This document shows, piece after piece, positions 20,641 through 30,500 of a DNA stretch of 64,000 nucleotides. The stretch comes from Symbiodinium natans (lineage: Eukaryota > Sar > Dinophyceae > Suessiales > Symbiodiniaceae), in assembly GCA_905221605.1 (NCBI GenBank), contig CAJNDS010002652.1, forward strand, positions 230,644-294,643. Direction: 5' to 3'. The notes below the pieces were generated by a model that worked only from the letters and a program-made list of their open reading frames with translations, searched no databases and was not told the DNA's origin. Both the position numbers and the translations under genes were made by a program. Numbering within the stretch: position 1 is the stretch's first letter; every line of letters starts with the position of its first letter.

Positions 20641-21761
20641 ACCAGTCACCCGAAATGTTAAAATCCTCTGCGTGCCAGAGTTTGCAGGTTCACAAGAGGT
20701 ATTCAGTGTGAACTTCATTGCATTTTTTGGCTTTGCAGAAAAAGGCTAGGTAGAAAACCTTCTTAAGTTGTACAGAACACTAGCTAGAAACGAGAGCGCA
20801 AGCTTGCTGCAGACATATTTTTTCTGATCCATCATGCGAGCATTGCCCACGCTCTTGCGAAGTACGCGCGGATTCTTGACAGATTTACAGCAAAACAACG
20901 AGCAAGAGACGGATAGACCAAGCAGAAAAAGATTGGCTGCCACTTGTGTAAGACCCCTACTAACCTATGTGCCAGACAGACCTCTGGGGATTCCTCCAGC
21001 AGCAGCAGTAGCAGCAGCAGCAGCGCTTGTCTGCAATTGCAGCACGTTTCCTGCACTGGGTAATTTTATCCCAGGTGTTTTGACACACATAAATTATGAC
21101 CACATGTTAAGGCCCACGCCTAGGTGGCTCTTGGCTTAGCTGGCCCTGACTTGACTTAACCCGTTGTTGGGGCCCTTGCGGCAGCATTTAAGCTGCGTTG
21201 CTAGAAGGTGCTAGGCTTTGGGCCGGAGCATGGGCGCTGGGCAGCGCTGGGCAGAGGTGTGGATACTCCAACCCGGTATAGCTGCTCTGCTCTTCCATAC
21301 CGCCGATTAGTGGTCTGTGATTGCTGCTGGTATCTTGCCAGCTTGCCTATGCCAGCTAGTGACGCAGACTCTGCCTCAGATTATTGCTGTCTCAGATGCG
21401 CCATCATGCAAGCCCGGCGTGCACATTGTCCCCCCCCGCCCAGCCTGACAGTGCCCCTACCTTAACGCCTTTCTGCAGGCCCTTTCCGCCCAGCCCACTC
21501 GTGCCCCGCCATGCCAGTCTTCTGTTCTTCTGTTACAGTGGGAAGCCTTTGTTCTTTTATGCACACTTGCTCAACCTCAGGTACGGCCAACCGCCCCAGG
21601 CCCAACTCTCAGATGCCGGCCCAGCTCAGCCGAAGGAGGCCAGTCCCCGCATCGGGCATGCCTTCTCAGCCTTCCCAGTGGATGGAGCACCTGCCCGGAC
21701 ACCTGCCCCCACGTGTAAGACATGATCGACAAGTTTAAAGCCAATTACCCTGGCGGACTTT
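20641..21761. other. No supported gene
   Basis: Contains a short GCA/GTA triplet run near 21000-21027 and several Cys/Pro-rich short frames without motif support. It may include the 5' part of the gag-like fragment that follows. Confidence 0.4.
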
Positions 21762-22300
21762 ATGCTAGGGAAAAAGATTTGTTGGATCCCCTGGCAATTC
21801 CGCCTTCCAAACAATACTAGAAGCACATGGAGGCCAAGACAGCCAATCCGCGCAGAAGCACAAATCATTGCTTCAGCCTTCTTAAATTTGACGAAAACTC
21901 CGGAAGTGCCCGTCGAGCACATGCGCCTTGCCGTTGCCTGGCTCGAGCGCATTCAAACGGTGTTCAGGAATGCGTGGGCCCTGTGCGGTGCCGCACACCT
22001 CCAAAACTTAAAAGGCTTAGACAAGAAAGTTAGAGAACTATGCCTCCAACAGCTAGGCCTAAGAACGCCCACTACTGCCGAGCTCATAGCAGCTGACCGC
22101 AAGATTTGGGCTGCTATTGGTCCCTTGACGACGCCCTGCACGAACTTACGGCGATTCGCAATGACGTGTCCAGCCTACTGCAACTGCGCCCAAGAGGCCC
22201 CCTCCCGCCCAAGGTCCCCCCCCTTCGCACAACAACCCGTAAAGCCCCAAAGAAGCCAAAAGACCAAGAGACCCACTAAAAGGCCCCTTAAAAGAACGCG
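21762..22300 (+). pseudogene. Retroelement gag-like ORF fragment
   Basis: The frame reads IRAEAQIIASAFLNL, VPVEHMRLAVAWLERI, NAWALCGAAHLQNLKGLDKK and LRTPTTAELIAADRKIW. I associate this helical, well-ordered segment with the first ORF of a retroelement family abundant in dinoflagellates. It then degenerates into Pro/Lys/Arg-rich sequence. No RT follows directly; a fragment of RT-associated type is at 23690-24030. Confidence 0.4.
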
Positions 22301-22569
22301 ACCCCAGAATTTGTCCGCACCCACGATGAAAAATGTCTTTTTTTGTATTGAAATCGATGATTTTGGGCACCCCTCCAATTTACCTCAGAAGGGCCATCAA
22401 GGATTTTCGAGCATATTGATGCATTTTGGAGCACTTTGATAAAGCCCCTTACACCTACCTTGCAACCCCTTTTAAAAACGCCTTACATCCCGTTTCGTTG
22501 CGCCCCCTTTTACGGGTCCGGGTCTCGCGGTCCAAATCTCAAAAGAATGTTTGAATAGTATGTTAAACC

Positions 22570-22765
22570 ATCACGCGCTCATTGTGTTTGCAAAGGGGGG
22601 GGGGGTGTGCTGCCCCCCCCCCCCACACCCATGAATCCGTTTTACACCCACCAGGCGGTCGTTGTGTTCGAAAGTGGCGGGGCTGCGATCATTGTCTTTG
22701 CAAATGGGGGGGGCTGCGCCCCCCCCAACCCCCCCGCTTTTGTTAAGCTGCGCAAGCCTGAATTT
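22570..22765. repeat. G/C-run hairpin repeats
   Basis: Two blocks: a G-run/C-run block near 22595-22625, and a near-perfect hairpin at 22706-22727 (eight G, CTGCG loop, eight C). Each is preceded by ATTGTGTTTGCAAA-like sequence. Confidence 0.75.
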
Positions 22766-22889
22766 TTTTTAAACCCTTAACCCGAAACCCCCATGGCGGG
22801 CAAGGGCAAAAGTCCTGTGTCCTTAAAATCTAACCCCTAAACCTTAAACCCCACAGCCTCAAGTGCAAGGCCAATGGACCTCTACCTTT

Positions 22890-23050
22890 AAAACCCATAC
22901 ATAATAAATAAATTAGACTTCAAATTTAAGAATAGAACAATTTCAATATATTATAGCACAATATCATACAATACAATAAAATAATATTTTACTATATTGT
23001 ATTATACTTGATTGGATTATTGTATTTTATATTACGCTTTTGAATATAAT
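22890..23050. other. AT-rich low-complexity tract
   Basis: Long A/T-rich stretch with ATAATA and TATTAT words in an otherwise GC-rich window. No gene. Confidence 0.7.
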
Positions 23051-23069
23051 ATCTGTTTACAAGTCCAAT

Positions 23070-23183
23070 TCCGGGTCCGGGTGAAGGTCCGGGTCCGGGT
23101 GAAGGTCCGGGTCCGGGTCCGGGATCGTCCGGTCTGGGTTGGGGCGCGGGTCCAGGTCCGGGTCCGGGTCCGGGTCCGGGGGG
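23070..23183. repeat. (GGGTCC)n minisatellite
   Basis: Hexamer CCGGGT/GGGTCC repeated with occasional GAAGGT interruptions, ending in a G run. Confidence 0.9.
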
Positions 23184-23265
23184 ACGTTGAAGCGCGAGAA
23201 AAACCTGTGCCTCTTCGCCAACGTCGTGTGCCATTTCGACGCACGCTTCTCAGCCTACTGGTGGC

Positions 23266-23465
23266 GCGTGGAAGCTCTGTTGCAAAGAAAGAAAGTGAGC
23301 CCAATACGCTGACTTGGTGTGTGCTTGAATTGTCTTGGTATGGAGGGCCGTGGAAGGCCATCGTACTACCACACAGGCGAGAGTGAACCCGGAATGCTTC
23401 GTGAGAGGCAGGAGAGGGGCTGAGCCTTCCTATGAGAGACCTTCAGGGTCCAGACAGAGCCAGGC
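23266..23465 (+). mobile_element. Copia family 1 fragment: 5' internal region
   Basis: Homologous to 27513-27705 of the complete copia element, including GGTATGGAGGGCCGTGG around the gag ATG, with scattered substitutions (for example CACAGGCGAGAG versus CATAGGTGAGGG). Homology starts at the element base 27513. The adjoining base 27512 and the LTR end are found inverted just downstream at 23529-23662. Confidence 0.85.
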
Positions 23466-23528
23466 TTTGTGGAGCTCCTGGGCCAAGTACGTGGTGGAGC
23501 AGGCGTAGCAGCAGGGCCCCAACCCTTT

Positions 23529-23662
23529 TCCGCTACCACGTTAAAAACCCAAGATGCCAGGCACCAAGGACACAACCAAGCCAACTCACACAAGTCCAAA
23601 CAAGCAAGCAAGCTCAGACACTTGGACAACACTTCTGTTTTGGCTTGCAGCACTCACACCAG
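23529..23662 (-). mobile_element. Copia family 1 fragment: inverted LTR 3' end plus primer-binding site
   Basis: Reverse complement of about 27371-27512 of the complete element: the last 130 bases of the LTR, then the TGGTAGCGGAGC primer site. It ends at a poly-T run (23663-23674). Together with 23266-23465 it forms two halves that meet exactly at element base 27512/27513, in opposite orientations. Confidence 0.85.
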
Positions 23663-23689
23663 TTTTTTTTTTTGGACTGGCGCCTCTTT

Positions 23690-24030
23690 ACTGTGCCTCG
23701 CACAGTCCAAACTGGACAAGCTGCGCGCCCAGATACTTGGCCTTCTGGAGCACAAACGCGTCCCCCGCAAAGACCTCGAATCCTGCCTTGGCCTATTGAT
23801 GTGGGCCACTAGCGTAAGCTCGCACCTGCGCTGTTTTGCCGCCCCACTGTATGCAGACCTGCACAGCCCGCCAGGGACCCAATCCCCCATACCACCTCGC
23901 AGCTGGCCACAGTTCCTGTGGTGCTTAGACTCTCAGTGCCGGGTCACAAGGGACGCTTCATTCCTGCAATTGCCCATAAAGGCGAAGGTGATTGAGGTCA
24001 AAGAGAAGCCGGGTGGTTCTGCCTGAGCTT
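23690..24030 (+). pseudogene. Retroelement fragment (post-RT region)
   Basis: The frame reads KLDKLRAQILGLLEHKRVPRK, CLGLLMWATSVSSHLRCFAAPLY and KAKVIEVKEKPG. The GLLMWATS/HLR block is typical of the connection region after RT in a dinoflagellate retroelement family. No catalytic motif remains. Probably a scrap of the same family as 21762-22300. Confidence 0.45.
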
Positions 24031-24410
24031 CGGGTGATGAATACAAGGCACAGGTGGCATTTGGGCCAGGCAGTTCCTGAGGAGCCAGGGCAAAATTGAA
24101 GCGCCGTGTCACTGTGACCACGTCGGAAGCTGCTGAACTGTATCACCGAGTGGAGCCACTCCGTGTCCGGGTCAGTATATGCGAAATGCGATTTTTTTTG
24201 GACTGTCGCCTCTTTACTACATCAGTAGCACAGTAGGCCGGTCTTGTTGGGCTCGACGTAAAGGGTGAAACAAGTCAGCGCTCCCACAACTGCAAGACAC
24301 AACAAGCAACCACCAAGCAAACAGACACCGAAGAAACAAAGCGAGCAATCGCGCTGAACTACTAGAGACCCCACGGACTCAGTACTCGAGGTCGTCAATG
24401 AAGTCCCGGT

Positions 24411-25550
24411 TCACAAGGAAGCGCAGCGCTTCAAACCGAGGTCATCAGAAGAGGTTCGGATCACGGACAGACAACCGACACTCAATGGCGAAAGGATGTT
24501 GCAAGTCAGACTCCCTAGGGGGGATGAAAGATGCGCATATGCCCCATGGTGGTCAGCCAGTAGGGACTTAATAGCAAGAACAATCAAGAAAGACCGGCCC
24601 AGGGCACTCCATGGTGGTCAGCCAGTGGAGTAGCTCCGAGCACAGGGTTTTCCGTCAACCTGGCGTGCAAGTGCCCACCCAGAAAGGTGCCCGTGCACGG
24701 CCAGAGAGTCCACAGCGAGTCATCAAACCCTTAACGCCACAAGGTTGAAAATGACAACGAGGAACCTTCCAGTCCAGGCATCTCACACAAAGCCACGCCA
24801 CCTTGGCGCTGACCTGCGCATCGACACGCATCAGGTCCCTCCAAACCCAAAACCCGCGAGGTACGTCGGTAAGGAGATGGGAGGGCTCACATCACATTGG
24901 TGCCGAGGTGCAAGGATCTCCACGGTATTGCTACTTTGGTCCAATCAGAGCCTCAGGTAACATCCACGGGCGGGAAGCCCACTTGCCCGCAGGCCAAGCT
25001 CAGACGAGGGTGACCCTCCAGAGTCACAAGAGGGCTTAGGTGGCCAAGCGTGATGTGAGCCCTCATATCTCCTCGCTGACGTCCGTCGGTTTGGGCATGG
25101 AGTCTGCTGCTGGTGATTGAACCCTCAACCCTCACCGACCAAGGAGATAGTTGCTTGGCCTTGAGTGCGAAGTTTCGACTGGGGGACTCTCCCGCTTCCT
25201 GCGGGGCAGGTGGGGTCCCTGCCTACTTGGGTTCACCTGATGGCTCTGATTGGAACGAAGCAGTCAAGCCTGCTTTGGCCGTCGGACGAGACTCTTGTGA
25301 GTCCAAAGAACGTTGCGCCTTGTGCTCGGAGAGGCTCCACTGGCTGACCACCGTGGAGTGCTCTGGGCTGGTCCTACCCTTTGTTCTTGCCGTTAAGTCC
25401 CCACTGGCTGACCACCATGGGGCAACTTTATACTTCGGATCAAGAAGGTTGACACCGGCAACATCCCGTGCCAAGGCACGACTATGCCCCGCCTGTGATG
25501 GCGGACTTGTGAACCTTCTCGTGAACGGCCTTGGCTGGTGCTGAATGTAT
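24411..25550. repeat. Large imperfect foldback (inverted repeat)
   Basis: Left-arm sequences recur inverted on the right. CCATGGTGGTCAGCCAGT near 24544 and 24609 matches ACTGGCTGACCACCATGG-type sequence near 25340 and 25405. GAGGGCTCACATCAC near 24881 matches GTGATGTGAGCCCTC near 25050. Arms are imperfect, with the centre near 24975. Dimensions fit a foldback or MITE-like element. I did not find clean terminal duplications. No convincing gene is inside. Confidence 0.6.
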
Positions 25551-25899
25551 TCGCATCGGTGGCTGCATGATGGTGGGTTTGTGAATCTGGCAACGTCGCA
25601 ACTTGCGACGCACCTGCGCACTCGGTGCTACATGTGTGCTCCCAGCCTCTTCGACGATTTCGAGTACTGAGTGCACAGGGTGACCTACAGGGGAGGCCCA
25701 CACACACGAAGCCAGAATTGCCTAGATTTTTCGACCCCAAATTTGGAGGTCACAGAATCACAGCTGCAAGCCTCACGCACACACTGCCTTCTGCTTCTAC
25801 TATCTGACACACTTCCAGCAAATAGTCACGTGCTCTTCCCGCAACTCTACCCCTGCCCACTTACGCGGCGTCAAAGGGCGACGTTCCCACCGACACGGT

Positions 25900-26225
25900 T
25901 GTGCACGTGGGTTTGGAGTGGGTTTGACCATGTTTTGAAGGGACTGAGATCGGGGTGGGTGGGACCTGTAAGAAGGGGGCGGGTGGGTGGGGTGGGTTTG
26001 ACCGTGTTTTGAAGGTGGGATGGCTTTGGGGTGGTTTTGACCATGCTTTGACGGGGCTGGGATGGGTTTGACCATGTTTTGAAGGCGCCCTTAGCTTTCG
26101 GGTGGGTTTGGGGTGGGCTTGGGCGGGCTTGACCAGGCTACGAAGGGGCTGGGTTGGGTTTGACCTCTTTTGAAAGGGTTGGGGTGAGGGGGGCCTTGAC
26201 TGTGTTTTGAAGAGGCTGGGAAGGG
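25900..26225. repeat. Minisatellite with TTTGACCATGTTTTGAAGG core
   Basis: About seven degenerate copies of a TTTGACC(A/G)TGTTTTGAAGG core followed by GGCTGGGATGGG-like spacer, spacing 30-80 bp. Confidence 0.75.
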
Positions 26226-26970
26226 GCTAGGAGACCGAGTTCCTGCAGCAGCTTCACCTGCTAGAGAACATAGCGAAGGTCACTTTCCTGCTGCGTGATG
26301 GAGGCCCTCCACCCCCGTAGAGTCTTAGCAAAATGGACCAAGGTGGCGAGCCTGCCCGCGAACGGCGGAGTCGCTGTGTTCCCGAATTAAAAAACATTGT
26401 TTTGTTATTCCGGGAAGCCTAGGACTCCACGGCACTCTATTGGTAAATTGCAATTTGCGAGGACTCCGCCGACTCCGCCGAGGCTTGTCACGCCGACTCC
26501 GCCAGAGCTACAGTAGGTGCCCCTCTAATCTTGATTAGCGATCTTCTTCTTCATTGGGCGCATGGCAACTTAAAATGAGGGCCTGCAACACGCTTTTAAT
26601 ATCTTTGCTGTTCAAAGTCCAAGCCTGCCAAAAAACTTTCATTCTGCAATGTCAGCAAGCGACTCTGCACAACCTCAGAAAACGTTGAGGCCACGTTGGT
26701 CAACTCCCTTGAGCTTGAAGCGTGACTCCTATTAACAGAAAACACCAACAAAAGACCTGCAGCTCAACTGGCGGGCCAGCAGCATTGCTAGGACAAAGCC
26801 CAAGTCACGGGGAAGTCGGGCAACCCCGCTTTCAGGGCCAAACCAGAAGCTGTTGAGTCGCTGCTTGGTTGGATGTTTGGCTCGCATGAGCCCCTTAATG
26901 GGAGCCCAATGAGCAGGACGTCGGAGCCCATGCTTGGTGGGTGTCTTGATGGGCCCATCACCTTTGCTCA
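26226..26970. other. No supported gene
   Basis: Contains GACTCCGCC repeats near 26460-26510. Nothing else recognisable before the G-run array. Confidence 0.4.
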
Positions 26971-27098
26971 AAGGGGGGCTTAAGAGGGGGCTTGAGGGGG
27001 GGCTTAAGGGGGGCTTAAGGGGGGGCAAAGGGGGGGCTTTGGAGAAGACCCTTTGAAGGGAGCTTCAAAGGGGGCTTGAAGGGGGGGGCTTAAGGGGG
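26971..27098 (+). repeat. G-run/CTTAA array, left of the copia insertion
   Basis: Units of five to eight G separated by CTTAA, CTTGA or CTTTG. It continues on the far side of the copia element at 36121, so the element landed inside this array. Confidence 0.9.
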
Positions 27099-27501
27099 TG
27101 TAGAAGTTCGAGAACTGTGCGTCATCCTGTGAGGGTGCGACACGGTGAGTTTTGCAGTTTGCAGTTTTGTGTGCATAGCTTGGAGTCTGCTCAGCTTTTT
27201 TGAAGTTTTTCCAGTAGCCTGAGTACGATTAGCGGTGCAGGAACGTTTTGCCTCGTAGGGAACCACTCTCGTCGAGTTTCGTGACTCGAGGGTAGTTTTG
27301 GAGGTCTTTTAAGCCGAGCTGTCAAGTTGGAGAGCTGTGATACGTTTTCCACTTTGGCTCAAGTGACGAGCACTGGTGTGAGTGCTGCAAGCCAAAACAG
27401 AAGTGTTGTCCGAGTGTCTGAGCTTGCTTGCTTGGTTTGGACTTGTGTGAGTTGGCTTGGTTGTATCCTTGGTGCCTTGCTTGGCATCTTGGGTTTTTAA
27501 C
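27099..27501 (+). repeat. 5' LTR
   Basis: Begins TGTAGAAGTTCG and ends GGGTTTTTAAC. It starts with the canonical TG but does not end with CA. No mismatch to the 3' LTR seen. Confidence 0.9.
27341..27363 (+). promoter_or_regulatory. Spliced-leader-like sequence inside the LTR
   Basis: The last 15 bases, CCACTTTGGCTCAAG, match the 3' end of the dinoflagellate spliced leader (CCATTTTGGCTCAAG, from memory) at 14 of 15 positions. The bases before it (TACGT) also align with its start. The copy in the 3' LTR is at 35960-35982. Confidence 0.6.
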
Positions 27502-27502
27502 G

Positions 27503-27514
27503 TGGTAGCGGAGC
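27503..27514 (+). other. Primer-binding site
   Basis: TGGTAGCGGAGC one base after the LTR is close to the complement of initiator-Met tRNA 3' ends (which end in ...CTACCA), the usual copia primer. The exact tRNA is not identified. Confidence 0.65.
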
Positions 27515-27586
27515 GTGGAAGCTCTGTTGCAAAGAAAGAAAGTGAGCCCAATACGCTGACTTGGTGTGTGCTTGAGTTGTCTTGGT

Positions 27587-30500
27587 ATGGAGGGCCGTGG
27601 AAGGCCATCGTACTACCACATAGGTGAGGGTGAACCCCGAATGCTTCGTGAGAGAGGCAGGAGAGGGGCTGAGCCTCCCTATGAGAGGCCTTCAGGGTCT
27701 AGACACTCGTCACTCCCACCAAGGAGCCCCGTTGTCGGTAGTGGAGTTGCTTTCAGCCCGATATCGAACTTGTCGGGTGCAGTGCATCCCACAGGAAGCC
27801 CGGTGGTTGGTTCTCCGACTGCTATGGGCACCCCCATACCGGCAATGGCTTCACCCATGTCACCACCAGGTTTGGTACCACCACCGCCTGCAGCAGTGGA
27901 GCCCGTTGCCGTTCAGGCAGCCCTGGGATCCCAGCTTTTGGTTCAGACAGTGCAGCAGCAGCAGCAGCAGATATCTCAAATGATGTCGCTGGTGCAGCAG
28001 CTGGTCCAGGACCGGACAAGTGCTGAGAAGAAAGGCAAGGGAGCTGGTAGCTTGAGTAGCATCAGTGACAGCGTGGACCATGCCATGGAGGTTGATGATG
28101 GGAACGGCGCTCCTATCAGGAATCCTAAGGCAGACTCATATGTGCCGAAGTTGCCCATGTTGGATGGTGGACGCATGAACAAGGGTCGGCGTGCCGAGAT
28201 CGAAGCATGGGTTGAGTACCTTGAAGTGTTTTTGCCATGGATTGCCTTGTTTGATGATAGGATACCGTCGGAAGTGCAGGCTTGTTTTGTGAAAGACAAG
28301 CCAATCTTGAACAAAGACTTGGCGAAAGGAGAGAGCATTAGGAGTACCAGAGTGTTCCTTTACCTTCGGCAGTCCTTTGCGAACTTTTCCCGTGGGCTTG
28401 ACATTTTGAAGCAAGTTGAGCGTGAACAGCTTGGTGTTCCGGCAGGCTATGAGGCGTTGAGGCGCTTGCATCAGGATCTGTCGGTTTGTTCGAGGATAGA
28501 AGCCTCGACCTTGCGAGAAGAGATGTTGAGATACCAGCCCCCTGCCTCTACGAAGGATCGTCCCTTGGAAGTGTTTCGCAGCGTGCAGGTTGAGCTTGCA
28601 AAGTATGGTCGACTTGTTGCTGCGTTCCCAGACCTTGCGTTGAGTGAAGCGGATCAGAGCATGATTGTGTTGAAGGGTCTTGATGCGGATGTGAAGAGGT
28701 ACATCTTGTTGCATGCTAAGATTGACTCTATGAGTGAGCTTGAGACTGCGATCAAGTTCTACGACGCAAACATCAAGATCCTTACCTTCGCAGATTCCGG
28801 GCGAGGTCGCGACCGCAGGAACAACAACGACATAGCGAATCCGCTGAACTTCAAAGGCGATGGAAAGGGGAAGGACAAGGGGAAGGACAAGGGGAAAGAC
28901 AAAGGAAAGGACAAAGGAAAGGACAAAGGAAAGGACAAAGGTCGCTCAGGAAAGGACAAGCATGACAAGAAGGGAGAGAAAGGTGGAAAGGGGAACGCTA
29001 CTCAAGACCCTGGGAAAGGGGGCAGTGGTAGCTCTGGTAGTGACCCAAAGCACGACAAGCGTGCCAACGTGAAGTGCTACAACTGCAATGAATTGGGGCA
29101 CTATTCAAATCGATGCCCTAAGAAAGCGGCCAAAGGTGTGGCGGCAGCAGCGACGCTTCTCGAACCGCAATTGGCGGCTTTGACCTTGGAGGGCCCGCAA
29201 GTGTTTGCAGCGGCAGTTGGTTGCGAGTTCTTTGATATCGCTCAGGGAGATTCCGACAATGAGTCGAGCTTGAGCGATGGTGATTGGGAAGCCTTTGGAA
29301 GGTCGTGGTTGTTGGAGAGTTCAGAGGCCACAGTTGAGCTTGGAACCTCGCAGCTTGGAAGCCTAGAGACCCCCGTTGAGCTTGAGAAGGCCCCAGTTGA
29401 GAGTGGAACATCGCAGCTTGGAAGCCTAGAGACCCTCGTTGAGCTTGAGAAGGCCCCAGTTGAGCTTGGAACGTCGCAGCTTGGAAGCCTAGAGACCCCC
29501 GTTGAGCTTGAGAAGGCCCCAGTTGAGCTTGGAACGTCGCAGCTTGGAAGCCTAGAGACCCCCGTTGAGCTTGAGAAGGCCCCAGTTGAGCTTGGAACGT
29601 CGCAGCTTGGAAGCCTAGAGACCCCCGTTGAGCTTGAGAAGGCCCCGTTGACGCTTGGTGAGCATGGATTGAGTGAATTTTATTTTCATGACATGAGCAT
29701 GGCAGCCCCGCATGTGACACATGGTAGCAGTTCTGAAGCCATGGACTGGTGGTTGCTGGACTCCGGAGCGTCGACGCACCTGATCAGCGAGGAGACACTG
29801 CAGCATGTGCAAGTGCTGAGCCTGAGTGAGCACGTTGGTAGAGACTGTGTGACTGCCACGGGTGCTTCCATAGGGGTTCAGAAGAGTGCTGTGGTTCGCG
29901 TTTGCTTTGCCGTTGAGAGATCCAGTCCTGTCGTTGTTGAGTTTGAAGCCCTGGTTGCACCTGTGCGATTTAACCTCCTGAGCCTAGGACGACTCTTGAA
30001 TAGGAACTGGACAGTCTCTTTTGCCCCCCATCTCCACGTGCAAGCTGGTGGTTTTAAATTTAAGGCTGTGTGGTCCAACAACTGTTGCTGGTTGCAGAGT
30101 CATGCGGTGGCACGGGCCTGTTTGGTGTCTCAAGAGCAGAGCGCAGCGCAGCAGATTGCAGACCCCTCGTGCCCGAGACATTCCGCAACCCGAGAAGATG
30201 GCCTCCTCCAGCGAGAGCGAAGTGGAGTGGTGCATGCAAGGGAAGGACAAAGGGAAGCTGGTCCGGAGAGTCGTTGCGACTCAAGCGGCCTCAATCTCTG
30301 TGGGAGAAGAGGACTTCGAGGAGAGCACCCGGTTGGCCACAGCTACGTCCACGGAGACAGAGGGCGCAATCCTCTTGGTGCCCGCGGATGCCGAGTCCCA
30401 GGTGGTGTTGAAGCCGGGCGAGATCGAGACCCCAGGACCCGCCAAAGTTCCTCAGCAGAAGCCCATGCCAAAGAAGCCGAAAGTGAAGAAGATGCCCCAG

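Noticed and set aside
27094-27098. GGGGG target duplication for the copia element
   Set aside because: Both flanks are long G runs, so a match is uninformative.
29118-29720. 200-codon minus frame in copia gag-pol
   Set aside because: Antisense of the 63-bp repeat and flanks; the plus frame has clear domains.
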